Shown: positions 36,654-50,982, counted from the stretch's first letter. The stretch: DNA of 64,000 bases from Motacilla alba alba (GCF_015832195.1 NC_052027.1:15000149-15064148), one strand, 5' to 3'. Notes: generated by a model from the sequence alone, not told the origin. A program made the numbers and translations.

Positions 36654-38759
36654 AACTCTTCATCACTTTGAAACCTCTTCTGCTTTCAGGGCTCAAGTAA
36701 AGAGCTGCACACAGTTGGTTGGCAGCATGGATTTCCTGGTCCTAAACCTGGGGCTTGCACTGCTTGTGCTCCACAGCTGGCACTTGATGTGGTCACAGCC
36801 CCAGGGTGTTCTCACAGCACTGCTGGAAAAACAGCAGCAGGACAGAGGTGACACCTTCAGCAGGGGCTGAATTCCTCTCTGCAGCGCCAGGGACCATCTG
36901 GTGCCTGTGTGTCCACATGGATGGGTGGGTGCTCTTCTGCTCTGAGCTGGCACTCCAGCACCAACCTGGGAACCAGTGGCGTAGGCTCCACTTCCAGGGC
37001 AAAATTCTCACAGCTTAAGTGGATATCTGTCAGCAGCAGGAATCTGTAATCTGCAATTCCTATGCATGTTGAGGCTGGACAAGCAGGCTTCCTAGAAGGT
37101 TGGTTTGATGGATGGAGCTTCAAGCATTATTTTATCCTTTCCTCCCCTCTTTTAGTCATACACCTGGCATCTGCAGGACACCTGGGCAAGTGCAATGACC
37201 AACTGTGCATACCAGAATCCATGGCGTGCCTCAAGAGTTGGATTTATTTAAATCTTCTCCTTTTATTCAATAACTTTTACTCTTCATATTTTAAGAGTAG
37301 GAAGGGTTTGGTTTTTAAGTTCTGTGTCCCTTCAGGATACTTTTTCCCCCCAGCAAGGATTTGCTAGTGAGTTGAATTATGTGCTCAGATTCCAAATCAA
37401 ACTATTTGTTGATGTCATGAAAATTATTTTTTAAGCTGTGTGAAACCCTCAAAAATGTAACTAATTTCCTCAGTTTGTTCAACACCCATCACTCAGTAAA
37501 CTGGGGCTGGAAACCAAGTGGCAAACCAGCCTGGGACTACTTTTGCTTTTTGTATGAATGTTCTGTTTGAATGTTTTTGGGTTGAGTTCTTGAGATTTTT
37601 GTGTTCTTTTTTTTTTCTTTTACCTTATCTGTAGGCTTTTTTTAATCTTTCTGCGATCATTCCAGCGGCAATGTTTCTGCTACATGATTTTCTCACAGCA
37701 AATAAAATGTGTTTGTGCAAATTTTCTCTGAACATCAGCTCTGTGTCTCGTGTTCCCTATGTTGCCTTGCAAGCTGCAAGTACAGAGCCACCAAAACGGG
37801 GAACACAAGCAGTATTGGGGTGTTTAAATTTTTCAATATGGAACAAATTTCTAAATTTGACCATGAGCTATCTGAAATTCACTATTTGCAAGGAATTCCT
37901 TGAAATGGGCTTGTACAAGGCAGCAGCATTTTGAGGAACAAATTCATTTAAAGATTTGCTGAGATACATTTGAGTGCTCAGAGGGAGGAACACAAATCTT
38001 TCATGTTTTAGTTATTGTGATGTCTCACTCCTTTGTACAGGAATATTTCAATTTTAGTCCCCCACTAGTGTATATAGAGCATAATTTTAGACCACTTTGA
38101 GATAAATTGGTCTCTGTGCCTTTTTAACAAGGATCTCTAGGAACCTTACAAATACTGATTATGGATGGTTTTCCTTTCCACCTAGGAGGTGCACGTGAGT
38201 GGTTGGGTTCAGATTTACAGTGAAAAGTTTGTGATCGTGGAAGGCATCTGATCTGCCTGGCATCATCAGTAGTGTCTCAAGGTCAAGGTATCCTCGCCTG
38301 GTGCTTTCTCTCCCAACTTTATCCACGACCTCAAGGTTTCTTCACGTGCACCCTCAGAAGGAAATGTTTGTGTATCCCATGTTTGCCAAAGACAACAGCT
38401 GTCATCAGCACCATGTTAATATTTCATAAGCAAACAAAATTGGCAGAGATGGTTCTGCAAGTCCTGATGGCTCCTTGGTGGACAATTTTTCAGGTTCTTT
38501 GCTTAACCTAAGCTTTGCCTAATGTAGTAATTCTCAAAAGAGCTTGGGAGGAATTTTAGTGCGCAAATGCTGGAAGAGAACTGACTATCTCATGGCAGGA
38601 TTTGCTTTTCTTCTTTGGCCTTTGGGTTACTCTGCCCTCCCTTTGGGTTTTAAATGTGTTCTCAGAGAAACACACTTTGCCCCCCCTGTGGAAGCACCAC
38701 TCTTCACTCTTTCCTTCTGTGCATTACTGAGCTGCAAAAAGAGCTTTGCAGCTTTTGCT

Positions 38760-39135
38760 TTTGAAATATGTGCTCATTAGCTGTAATTAAATCTTTAATT
38801 TCTCCTTCAGGCTTGGATAAGGCACAAGCTCCACTTATACCCAAAGTTTTTCTTCTGATTCTTTTTCATATATTTTATTAGTTTTACTCCTTGCTAATTA
38901 CTGAATGCAATGGTGTTTCCAAAGCAGCCAAAAATAAAAGTATTTACTATTCAGCGAGGTACGTGTTAATCTGGCAAACTATTATATTGGCTACAAAGAC
39001 TCTTATTTAATGTGAATCACTCTGTAAAGTGCCTCAACAGCACAGCTTCTTATTCATTATTGGTTAATTTCATGGTATCTGAGATGTGGGATTTCAGTTA
39101 ATGGGTAATTGAGATCATAAATCAAAATATTTTCA
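38760..39135. other. AT-rich block with many TAAT cores
   Basis: At least ten homeodomain-type cores occur in about 375 bases: CATTAGC, GTAATTAAA, TTTAATTTC, GCTAATTACTG, TGTTAATC, TTTAATG, TCATTATTGG, GGTTAATTTC, GTTAATGGGTAATTG and others. Complex unique sequence lies between them and there are no microsatellite runs. This texture is common in conserved developmental enhancers. AT-rich DNA gives many such cores by chance, so the call is tentative. Confidence 0.27.
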
Positions 39136-42100
39136 TTGAGATTACATGAAACACAAGATGTTCAGGTTTGGAGTGTGAAATTCCCAGCTGCTTTCAGCAA
39201 GGATGGGTGAGGTCTGCAGGCGCATCCTTCTTCCTGCCTTAGGTCCAACATAGGATCCTTGGGGAGGGGGCAAGTTTTTGGTGTGTTTTGTAGGATTTGG
39301 TGTATTTTTTAGGATTCCCAAGTGACGTCTCTGTGCTGTGCTGGATGGGAGATTTTCCTGTCCCCAGTTCACCAGGAGGAACATGAGGCCAATCGCAGCA
39401 CAGGCTCTGGCAGTATCGAGTGGTACAGAGTACAGGAGCTGGCTGTGTTACCAGCTTCTGTGCTACCTTGCCAAAAACATCCTCCAAGGGCCCTCAGGGC
39501 TGCACAGGACATCTGGGAAGGAGCAGAGATGTCAGACAGGTGCTCTCAAACACTGACCTATCTTTCTTACTCCTTCCCCTGGAAGACAATGAAAATCAAC
39601 TTCCACTGGATGACTAATTCCTCCTAACAATTCTAATTATTGCTTCTGTTAAGAACTCGGACACAACAGCAGTGACTGGTGGAGCAAGGATTTTAGAAGA
39701 GACAAGTTATAAGACATCCTGACAGACATCTTCATTCAGTCTTTCCCATTTGGCCCTACTGACCTCTGTGAGCCTTGGACTGATCATATTAGCAATTTTC
39801 TTACAAAAAATTACCAGTTTGATTCCCTCTTTTGAGAAAGTATGTGAGCAAGCGTCCCTTAAAAATCACAAGAACAGCAGCCCTCTTCATGGGGAAGTAA
39901 GATGTTGTAAAACAAGGATGTCCACTTCAAAATTTTTCTATTGGAGATGAAAACCTGCAGGACAACTTATATATTTTTCAAGGAAAGGTATTTTGGGGGC
40001 AGATTCCTTTTGTTTCTTTTCTTGGCTCACTTGTAGCAGCCTTGAAAATAGTGGCTTCATATGGAAATGCTGAAGCAGCACTTGGCGGCGTAGCAGCAGC
40101 AACCCGTATCTCCTCCCGTGTGTTTGAGGCTGCCAGCAAGGCCTGGATTACTGCTGGCCTCATCTTACCAGGCAAAATTACTGCTTTTTAGAAGGTCAAA
40201 TGTGTAGCTTCTTCCTACTGGAAAGGCTGAGGAAGGACAATGAATGATTCATTGCAGGCACTCCAGCGGCACACAGACCCCTCGTGTGCGTGGTGTGGGA
40301 ATACACCATACACATTTCCAGCAGGCCAAGTTATGTAGAAAATGCCTTTGCTCCGTCACCAGAGCACAGAATGGGCTGTTTGTGACCAGCTTTCTCTGGG
40401 TTTTTCCTATTCTTTTTCCCTCTGCCCCTTCTGGGGTGTTTTTTGACTTTTTTCCTCACCTCAGTCGACTAAATCATGGACCATATGGATTTAGAGCAGC
40501 TGAAGCATGTAACCCACATTGTTGCTTTTACAGAACCCCTGTGGCTTTGTCCAAGAGCCTCCAAGTTGCTCCATATATCCAGATACTCAAATTAGGCAAA
40601 TAAACTCTCATTACTGACCCCATGCTCTTTTCTCTGTGGTATCTGGACAAAAAGCAGGACAGAAAGGCTACAGGATGGGCAAAGGAAAGCCCTGGTGGAT
40701 CAGAGCTATTCAGAGAGAAGAGTGTCTTGGGCAAATGCTTCCTCATGACCCTTCAGATCCACAGGTCCTCACACCTCTCCTATGGAATGTGGCCACCACT
40801 TTAATTTAGGGAACAGAGTCATTTTTCTGAGAGGTGAAAAAGTTGCTTGAAGCCTTCAACGCAGTAGCGCTCTGGTGCCAAAGTAATTTTGTGGATCCGG
40901 ATATGAGTGGTTTTCCCCAGGCTGTGACCAACTAGAGGCATAGCTTACAATTTAGTGCAGGGCTCCTCGTTTCACAGATGCCTGTGGTTCTACCCCAGCA
41001 TCCAAACCATCTTCATTTTCTGCCTGTAGTCAAAAATTAGAAAGTGACGTTTTCATTCCCAAAAGCTTGCAGGCTCCCTTGTAGCTGCTTTATTTTTGGT
41101 CAGTGCTGGCTACAGGCCTTGCTAAGAAGTTCCCAAAGGTAAGGGTGGGCAAAGGTTTAGGCAGTGCAGTTTAGGTGCCTCATCACCTGCCTGGATCACA
41201 AGACCCAAGGAACTCACTCCTTGAACTCTCACTTCATCCCTGTTCTGCCCTTTTAGGTGAGTTTTTCTTTTTCTATGGTTAAAATAGTTTTTAATATCAT
41301 GATTTGCTCAAGGTGTAGAAATAGACCAAAAATACATTCCCCAACTGCACTGAAAAAACGTTCACGTCTCATGTCATTATTTTTTAACCAGGTCTGCATT
41401 AAAAGTTTTATGAGCTGCTCCAGTTTCGGAAGGTTTCCCGTAAATGAACTTTCCACCACTCTGTGACAGCAGTGTGTTGCCAACACATGGATAATATGGA
41501 AAATGAAAGAGGAAAAAAAAAGCCCTTTCCCCCGCCTTTCCTCCATCTGTTACAATACAGGACTGTGGCAGGAAACGAGGTTTTGCAGTTTTATATGAGC
41601 AGAAGTGTGTTGTGTGGTTTTTTGGTATTTTTTTTTTTTTTAAGCTGTGGAGTGTGTCATTTCAGAGCTCTCTCCAGCAATCTGGAAGCAACCAACTTAA
41701 GGCATGGAAAAGACATTATGTAATTGCAAAAGACAAAAAAGCCTCCCAATGCTGAGGCCTTGTGGCAGAAGCCAGTCTCTGACCTCACCCTTCTCAGGAT
41801 CTCTGGAGAACACTGTGTTCCTCTGGCCTCTCGCAAAAAATAGCCTCTGCCAGATTTCAGCAAACAATTCCGGCATTTCCTTCCCCTGCCTCTGGTCTGT
41901 GGGTGTTTTGGAGTCTCTCGCATGTGTGGGCAGGGATTCATTAGCTAAAATAAAAACTGTACTACAGAGCTGCAGTGGAGAAAAAGAAAGTTAAGGGGAA
42001 AAATGCAAGCAAGTGTAATAAGCCTGTGGCCTGAGCTCGTCTGGACTCTATTCCAGTTTTGGCATTAATAAAGAGCAAGCCAGAAATCAAGGGGGTCTCC

Positions 42101-43507
42101 TGGGCCCAGTTGTCTCCCCTCCCATGGTCGGCCGTGGTCCCTGGTGCCCCATCTGTGCCTTCGCAGCTCCTGCCGGCAAAACCGAGCACAGGCCCTGGGT
42201 TTGAAAGATCAAGGTCTTTGTTCTTTTTTAGCTTTTCCCAGTATAATCCCTACAGAGATGTAATCGTTCAGTGTTGTTTTTCCTCTGAATTCTCTTTAAT
42301 TTCCTGCCTGTGGTTTTGGGGGTTTTGTGAGGTTTTATGGTTGTGGAGAAATTTTGCTCTTTGCAGTGGATGTCCTACATGCTCTAAAAACTTTTATTCT
42401 AAGAAAAGCCTTTCTGTGTCCTCATTTAATTTGCTGGGTCATCATTATTGCCACTGCAGTAGTCCTAAGGGAACCCAGATAAATATCCCTCCCCATGGGC
42501 ATCCTGCCTTCACACTGGTCCTGGGTCTCTGGGGGCAGGATAACCCCATTCATTTCTAGGCCATGGATTGGAGACCTTAAATCCCACTGCTGGTGTATCC
42601 AAGGGGAAGGAAAAGCTACTCTTTTTTTCCCGAGCACAGAGGTTAGCCATGTTGCCCTAAACTTTCTCTACAAATGTTGTGGAGTTTGGCTGGTGTCTGC
42701 CAGCTGGAGCTCAGTACCTTCTTTACAAGCCTTCTTTCTGCTTCCTGCAGACCGGCTGCCAGGGAAGCCAGTGATAAGCTTTCAATTGCTGCCTTGTTTA
42801 TTTAAGATCTTTGAACCTCAGAAGGCTCCCAGAAGCAAACAGAAGCTTTGGTTGGCCTTGTAGGGAACCTTACATGTGCCTGCTTGGGCTCTGCAGCCAT
42901 TGTTGTACCATTCAGAAACATTTGTGTAGCATGTTCTTCAGCTGAGCAATTTGGCTGTTGTGGTGCAGGGAGTTCTGTCCTGTGCCTGTCAGCAGTGATG
43001 CTTTCTTTGCTTGTAAAGCTTAAAGCATTAGGGAATAGGTTGGGGCTGGCACTCACAGGGGTCTGAAGCTTGGCTGTGGCCAGCATGCCACACTGTGTGT
43101 TCTGGTTCTGATCAGAACTCCCTGGCACCTGCCTGCTGCTGCAAGGTGATCTGAGTGCTGGCCTTGCCACTTGCCTCCCTACATGGAGAACCTGCTGTTT
43201 GTTGGCAGCTTTTCCTTTTCCCCAGCAGAAGAAACCCTAAATCATTGATGAGTCCTTCACCTAAATGACTTTGCAGCTCCTCCACCAAGACACCTAGGCT
43301 GCAGCAGCCCAGAGTCATTTGAGGGAGTAATTCCCTTTCCCTTGTCCTTTACCAGCAGCAGCAGTGTGTGCAGAAGTGGTTTGGTGGATTGAACATGAAA
43401 CCCTGGGAGCCTGTTTTCTAAGCTTTGTGGCGCTGCTGTCTCACTGCCTTGCTTCTGGGAAAATGGCTGACATCTTGAAGCTGTGGGTTTGTCCCTCTTT
43501 TGCCCCA

Positions 43508-43612
43508 GAATAAACTTAAATCAATAAAGATTTCATGTATTAATATATTTAATAAATACTATATATTATCTTGAATAAATAGAAATAACTGAAGATAAAT
43601 GATAAATAAGCT
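43508..43612. other. Very AT-rich segment
   Basis: About 105 bases are mostly A/T, with repeated AATAAA-type words and the near-palindrome ATTAATATATTTAAT. This could be a matrix-attachment-like or decayed microsatellite region. No gene ends here that I can support, so the AATAAA words are not called as poly(A) signals. Confidence 0.5.
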
Positions 43613-46600
43613 GTTTGCCTCCCTTGCAAACAGCCCTGAAATGTGTCAGATCCCTGTAACCCTGTGGAAAATGAAGTGGGAATGGGCAGTGAACTAACAC
43701 TGACAAAGATGTTGACAGTTACCAGGATCCTTCAGGACACTTTGAAAAACCTCTGCTAAAATTTAGTAGAAACTAAGTGATAAATGGATAGAGAGGATGA
43801 GCTGACTCAGAGGGTCAATGTTGGCTGCCTAGTCCTAGCTGGCTTCTTGTGGTGTTTTGTTTTGGTTGGAGGAGCCAAACTTGCTTGATGGGATGATTGC
43901 TTTGAGCTTTTGCGTGTCTTGAGGAATGTCCACGGTGTTTGCCAGGGTGAAGAGCTGGGGAAGGTGTCAAGCATCTCCAAAGCTTATGGAAAGGTAGCTG
44001 GGGAAGCAGAAGAAATCCAGCTGGGAGAAGAGACAGTAAGAGCTGTACTTGGTCTTTAGGTACAGGATGGGAAGGATGTGAATAATTCCTGCTGACAGCA
44101 AAGCTGCTGATTTCCTGGGGACCAGCTTCCAGGACTGCTGAGGCTGACAAGTCTAGAAGGATTACACAGTCATCAGAGAGCATTTATGAACCTGATCTCA
44201 ACCAGGCTATGCTTTGCTGAGATTTCCACTGGGGAGATGTTGGCTCTGTACACCTAACTCCTCCTCTGAGGATCCCAATCCCTTCTTAAACACCTGCCTG
44301 ATTTCTCAGGTAATTTTCCATTTGCATGAAGTAATTTGATTTTGGAGAGGGAGCACAGAAAGGACTGATAAAAGGCTATTAACTGTACTCTCCTGACAAA
44401 TAACACAGTGTGAAGGGAGCCTTGAAATTCCAAGCCTGAGCCTTTGCTCTCCATGCAGCCAGCAGTGAGGTTTAAGCCATATCCCCAAGGAGACACCAGT
44501 GCAAGCAGCACATCTTCCCCTCTTGAGGAGGGTTTGCTTTGTTGCTGGATAATGTTGCTCATGATAATTTGCCAGCAATTCCTTCAGAGCTTTCCTCATT
44601 CTGTAAACAGCCTTTCAGCTTCAGGTTCTGAAGTGTGTGTCTGTGCAATCCCAAAGGCACCTGGTTTAGGGAAAATGAAGCCTGGATCTGGGATGTGTTT
44701 TCTGATGGATTGAGTTAACTGTGTGGCTCAAGGCTATAGTCATCCTTAAATGCTGCAAATTAGCTCTAAGTGCCACAGACGTGGCCTCAGCACCTGGTGA
44801 TTAGTGAGGGCCTTGCTCCGTCCCTGGAGTGGGATGTTTTTGGGGGGCAACCAGTGCCATTCCTTCCCAGTGCAGCTGATTCAGTAGCTCTTCAGCTTGT
44901 TCTGTCTCCATTTCCCTGCATGCTCTCAGTAATTTAGCTTTTACTCTAGAAAGTGAGATTTCATGTAGCTGGTGGACGTCTTGGTGTTACCAGGGAAGGA
45001 AAGGTAGGGCGGTTGTAAAACTGAGTTTTTCCTGCTGTGCAATATTTTATTCCCAATGCTTTTCTTGTCTTGCTCTCCCTGCAGGAAATGAGCTGTAGCT
45101 CTGACCATGCTCTCTCTGCACCATTCTCTATATCCACTGCCACTGCACAAAGTCATTTTGCTTTGGTGTTTGAGCACTTGTCCTTTGTGCCTTTTTAAAA
45201 TTTGGGACTGTAACACTACATCTTCTAAGGGTGGTTTTGAACTAAGGGTGAGACTGTAGTCAGCTCCTGGTCCAGGCTCAGAGTGGGAGAATTATGAGCC
45301 CCTAGATGTTTGAGGTTTTTACCTGTGTTTCACCAGCTTTCTATTCTGTTTCATGTGTTTTGGTTCATTTGCTGAAAACAGATTTTTGTTTTATAAGAAA
45401 AACACAAAAAGCATCTCACATGGAAAACAGGAGTGTAAAATACTCAGTGGAAAGTAAAATCCTACTGAATTTCTTTCCTTTCTTCTCATCTGTATCTAGC
45501 CCAGCCCTTCAATATCTCCCATACCTAGCACAGCCAGTCTGGAGTGGTTAAGGGAATTTCCTGCTTTTGGATCACCATCTAACTGTGAACAGAAGATGGT
45601 CTGGTTTGGGAGGAACAAGCCTAATACATTTTAGCTCAGATAAAAAAATGGACTATTGTTTTGAGTTAGACTATTTGAAAGGGTTGAAACTAGTAAAAAT
45701 AATTTGCTTCTTTCAATAAGCAGTACTTTATGGTGGAAAGATCATAACTTATGTCTTATCTTTTTATCACCAGTAGGATTTTGATATATTACCATTTATT
45801 TCTGGACTGGAAAAGTTCATTGCTATTCCTTTTCTCTTCAAATTAGCATAAATTAATTACTCTTCCCAGAAATGACTGTGGGGAGAATAAAAATGCCTTT
45901 TGGTAACTGGTCAGACTTGGACAAAAACCCAAAAGTGAGTGTAGCTTTAAACACAGAGAGAAGAGACAAAGCAGGACCCAGTATTAGATGCCAAACAATA
46001 AAGCCTTTAACATGTCTTTGGGATTTCGAGGGGACTGTACTGCTGACCTCTCATTCCTGCATATTTTCTACTGGCAGCATGGCAGCTTTTTCCCTCTCTG
46101 TGCTCTCAGAAACCCATCCCATGAAATAGCAACAGGAGAACCAAAGTAAAAGCACACACTGAACTGATGGCTTTGCATGGGAGGGTGGCCTTAAGGCTCC
46201 TGATCTGGCTGGGCCAGCTGAAAACATTGCTGCCACTCACTGGGAGTAATATCTACAGCTCATGGAAGAGGGGTTGTCATGATCCCAAACTGGCTGTTTC
46301 CTCCCCTGCATGGGCTGCTTTGGCCAGTTCTGCTGGGGCAGCTCTGGCATGGCAATGGTACTAAATACATAAGGAAGTTAGATTGGCTTTGCTTGGCCAG
46401 TGTTTGTAAAAGAAGCCCTAATGCACAGCCTAAATCCAGCTGCAGGTCACCAGCTTGCTGCTGCATGTAGCTCCTGAAGGTGTTCAGGCTTCTGGAGAAG
46501 TTTTGGTGATGTGAACATCAGGTCCTTAGCAATGGGACCCTTTCCAATGGAACCTCGTGATGAGGATGGGTTTGCAGAGCCTCCTCTCCACTGCAGCATC

Positions 46601-48083
46601 GACAGTGGTTGCCACACCCGCACAGAGCTCCCACTCTGCTGTATCTGTGTCACACTGAAGGCCTCACCCGTGGCATGAAATGCTCAGTGCAGGCAGAGTG
46701 AAAGTCTGGCAAATGTCCCTGCTCTGGAGCCAGAAGGCTTGGGCAGAGCCTCTGTCTCCTGACAGTCACATTGGTTCTGTCTGAGCTTCACCATGACTTG
46801 GATGCAGAAGCCTTACCCCTGCAGGAGAAGGCGATGTTTAGAGTTGATGCCTGGGGGATGATCACCCTCCTTGCAGGGTGCTGTGAGTGCAGTGGCCCTG
46901 CTTCTGCAGGCATGAGGCATGACCAAGAATAATGGTGGTGTGGCTCACTTTGTGTATTAACAAAAGGGACACCTGATTAGCAAAATGGTAATTACCTTTG
47001 GATCTAATAAGTGCAATTATTGAGTAATCCACTGGAGCATATAATGAGGTGGGAATATTTTTAGCTTGCAAGTGAGTTCTCTGCAGTCCCCCAGTGCCGT
47101 ACTCCCAGTAAAGAGCACTTAGGCAGCACTGATGGCCTGTAGCTTTTAAGAAATTACTGTGATGCATCTTTAAATCTGGCAGCTTTATTAAAAAGGGAGG
47201 TGTGGGGGATGCTATTATCTCAACATAGCTGGGTTAGGAGAGAGTGTGCATTTCAGAAGGGCCCCAGTGCACCGTGAGGCTTGTGGACTTGAGAGCTGGA
47301 GGTACAGCCAAATGCCAGAGACGCTGAGATTTGTCTGGGCCGTTTTGAGCTGCTGTTCTCTGATCTGGGTGGTGCGGCTGGGCTCATCCAGTGCTGACAT
47401 GGGCACCACCTGGCCATACTGTGTGCAGTAAGAGCAGGACAAGGAGCTTTTGTCCATGTGCTGGAGGCTACAGCACAGAAACCAGTTGAGCTGGACCAGT
47501 GCCTTAGCCCCACTTTTGCTGTTTGGCTGACCAGTGAAAAAAGGGAGAGGAAACAGCAAATTTTTTCTGTGGAATAGATTTTTAAAAGACAAACACAAAG
47601 GTCCAGGAAATCCCACTCATGTTTGCCACTTGGCCAGGGTATTTTTCCATCTTCAAGCAGAATTTCAGAGCAGCTGCCCCTGCTCTTCCTGGTGTAGCAT
47701 CCCAGAGCACACCAGGCCCTGGGAAAGCAGAACCTTTGGGCGTGTGTCAGCAAAAGCACCTCCTCATCATCCTTTCTTTTAATACCTCTGCATAACAAAT
47801 ACTAATTAATATTATTTATGAGGGCAAAAGAGAGATGACACTGGCACCCTGACCTGTGGTTGGATATTTCATGCTGCAGTTTGTGACTTACATGACAAAT
47901 GTTTTCTTTTGCTCCTACTAAAAACTTCCTTTTGCATGGTTTCCCCCATCCCCACCCCAACTAAATTTGCACTTTGAAGAATTCTTTTTTAAATTCAGAT
48001 GAAGATGTTCAAAGTCGGGTGATGAGAGTTTCGCTAGCCAAGCTTGGATTGTCATTTCATGGTGATGGAGATGGTTTTTTCAA

Positions 48084-48310
48084 AGAATCAGAATCACAGA
48101 ATCAAGGAGGTTGGAAAAAACCTTTGAGATTCCTGGAATCCAACCTTTGACCAAACACCACCTTTTCAACTAGACCATGCCACTGAGTGCCACTTCGAAC
48201 ACCTCCAGGGATGGTGACTCCACACTTCCCGGGCAGTTCATTCCAGTGTTAACAACCCTTTCTGTTAAGTAATTCCTCCTGATATCCAGCCTGTTTCCAT
48301 TGCAAATGCC
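48084..48310 (-). mobile_element. CR1 LINE 3' end fragment, reverse
   Basis: Read on the plus strand, this starts with the inverted CR1 tail (GAATCAGAATCACAGAATCA). It continues through AGGAGGTTGGAAAAAACCTT, AACACCTCCAGGGATGGTGA, CTCCACACTTCCCGGGCAG and AATTCCTCCTGATATCCAGC. The order is right for a CR1 3' end on the minus strand. About 225 bases remain, with no coding part. The tail keeps two or three of its short terminal repeats. Confidence 0.9.
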
Positions 48311-50982
48311 TGTTTATCAGCAAAGGAGGTATATAGAGAAGTGAAAAATGCGCGCTCCCCCAGCACTTAGAAATCACCATTACAGAAAAAAAGAAGAGGT
48401 GTAAAAACCACTTAGCTGGATTCATTTCCATATTTGCAGAATTTTCTGTGGGAATGCTTTTTGCAACATTTGGCCAGCTCATGCTATGAATTAGCTGAGC
48501 CCTTTGCCTGCTCCCAGCCTGCAGAGTGAGGCTGTGCTGCCTCTTTCTTTCTTTCTGAGCGGACATTTCAAAAGCTGGTGTCTTATTCCAGCCTCCCCAG
48601 ACTGGAGTGGGAATGCAGAGCTCGGAACACCTGCTTCCCGCACCGGCAGCACTGAATGGCTGAGGAGCACATGGCTGCTGAGCCTTTGTTTTGGGGCTTC
48701 TTTTAACTACAAGGAGTAATCGGAGTTGGCTGTTAAATAAATGAGTTTGGTTGGAAGATAAGCCCGGACACCTGAGGTCTTGCATTCCCGGCAGAGCTGG
48801 CAAGCTCCAAAGGGCTTTTTCAACAAGCATCACTGGAAAGTCGCTATTATGTGTGAGCTTTACACACAAACACCTTTGGACAATGAAGGCACCAGAGGAC
48901 ACTGCTGCTCCTGATTGTCAGCAGCAGAATAAATCCCTGCTTCCTGCAGCGTTTCCCTCCGCTGGCCGTGAGGCCAATGCAGAGTGCAGAGCTTTGCAGA
49001 GGCACAAAAGGTCTCTCAATAGAGCAGGGGTCAAACTGCGGGTTCCTCCTTTCAAAACGGCCCCTGATCTCTGATGCAGAGCCCTACAAGACCCCTTTCG
49101 GAAACGGAGAAAGGGCGACATTGTGCTGCTGAAGGGAAGGAGAGAGGGAGGAGGAGGCAATCCCAGCCCTGCTCCTGGAACAAACTTGGGCTGATGTTTT
49201 CAGAGCTTCCTGCAGCAGAATCTTAGGTCTCCAGCTCCCAGTGGGACTAATGGGAGCTCTTACCTGAAATCTTTCTGCCAGTCCTGGCTGTACAGCATCT
49301 CTGAGAGGGGAATCCAAATAGCTGCAGCTGACTGTGGGTTCTGCTGGCTGCACAATTAATCCCCTGTGTGTGTCAGGGGGGAGATACTGACCCCTGGGCT
49401 GTCAGGAGACAGCGAGGTGTCCAAGCCCTGCAAAATGCCTGACTGCATCACCCTGGCACAGGGTCTTCAATGCCCTAGATCCCAGCTACCATCACTACCA
49501 TCACTTCTCCACGTGGTCAAGGAAGCTTTCACACATCATCCCCTCCTGTTTTTCTACCCGGAGAAAGGATGGGACAGCCTGGTTCTGAGAAACGCACCCA
49601 GGGGAGCCTGACCTTGGCCATTGCATTCCCCATCTGTTAAGTACATCCACACAATGATATTTCAGTACGTGTCCTAAAACAATGATTTCCTTCTCTCTTA
49701 TTGTGTCGGGTCCTTTGGATTCCTCGTGCAGATTAAGGAGTGTCCCTGTAGAGCTGAAACACAGTGGCAGAGCTTCTGGGGTAAATCAGATCCTGTCTCC
49801 CTGCAGAGCACCAGCAAAGGAAGAATAGCACTGGGCTGGCATTGCATGTTTACTTTGCAGCCAGGAGTTTGAGGAAAGAAAGGATCCAGCTTGTCCACCT
49901 TTTAAAGGCTGCAAGGAGGGAAGGGAAAACCCACCAGAAGCTCACAGAAAACTGCCACCCATCTACAGCTTTTCTTTCTGAGCGATAAACTCCTCTGATT
50001 TCTGCTGTGCAGAAAACAGCATGTGGGGAATTCTGGTGCCAGCAGCACTTTTTGCTGGAAACCAGGATGTTTCTGTAATGAGGAAAGAAACATTCTTGAG
50101 TATGAAGTTATCAAACAACTTGACAAAGTCAGATGCACTAAATCGCCCAGTGTAAACATCTGTCTGGCCTGCTTTCGTGTGCCTACAGCGAGGGCGGCTT
50201 ATCTGCCTCTTGGTGAGATGCAATATCTGTCCTCTGCTGTTATTTTTAGCTTGTATTTATTTGGAGGAGACTGGTACAGTAATCTCATCAGGCCTGACTT
50301 GCCTTTAATTCTCCTTAAGACTGTTTTGGGAAGATGGGCAGTTAAAACACTGCTGTGGTTGAAGCCCTTGTACATGCTGTGATGTGAAAGCCCCATGTGT
50401 GGTTCCTTGTGAACACTGGAGCTGTTGTTCCCTGGATCATTGGTGCTTGGCTGTATTAGTGGCTTGCTTTCTGATGTTGGGGCAAATGGATTCACTTCTC
50501 CATTTCCTGTTTACTTTTGTTTTTTTTTCTACTGGCAAAAATGGCTATTACTGAGTTTTTCTGGCCCTCATCTTGGGGTGTAACAGGAAGAGGCATGGCT
50601 GGGGTCTGTTAAAAAGCACATATATTCAAGCATAATCCCACTGACCTCACTCAGACTGCTCACATGTTTTAAATTAAGTGCATCCTTAAATATTTTCAGG
50701 AATTGGAGCTGGCTTAGTTTAGGCTTGAATACATGAAGAAATGCATATGCATTTGGGACCAGAAGGGAACCTGAATGTTTTAAACCCATTAAATGTAAAA
50801 GTACAATATTGTGTGTTGGCTTAGGAGCAGGGAAACCAATTTTGAAGTCAGTATTCCCTATTGCTGAGAGGAAGGGATGCATGGTAGCACGGGAGGGGAG
50901 CAGAGCTCTTTGGAAAAAGGCAACCACCTCCCTTCATGCAAGCAAACCTGGGCACAAAGAAGGGCTTGGTGCAAACTCTCTG
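48311..50982. other. Non-coding, with possible regulatory block
   Basis: No supported gene. Within it, 48720-49110 carries about a dozen CpGs (AATCGG, CCCGGAC, TCCCGGC, GTCGCT, TCCGCTGGCCGTG, TTCGGAAACGG) and no repeat. The minus-strand frame of 217 codons (48249-48902) starts in unique DNA and runs into the CR1 fragment, so it is not a gene. Confidence 0.35.

Larger units (their letters stand above)
36654..48083. other. Non-coding stretch with AT-rich blocks
   Basis: No exon, RNA gene or transposon was supported. The AT-rich blocks at 38760-39135 and 43508-43612 are listed separately. A run of 14 T lies at 41628-41641. Several open frames of 100-180 codons overlap one another on both strands without recognisable domains. 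Confidence 0.45.

Noticed and set aside
47253..47798. Two overlapping minus-strand frames of 133 and 181 codons
   Set aside because: They occupy different frames of the same DNA, so at most one could code. Neither shows a domain or splice context.
48249..48902. 217-codon open frame on the minus strand
   Set aside because: Its C-terminal part runs into the CR1 fragment and the rest has no recognisable domain. The frame is a by-product.
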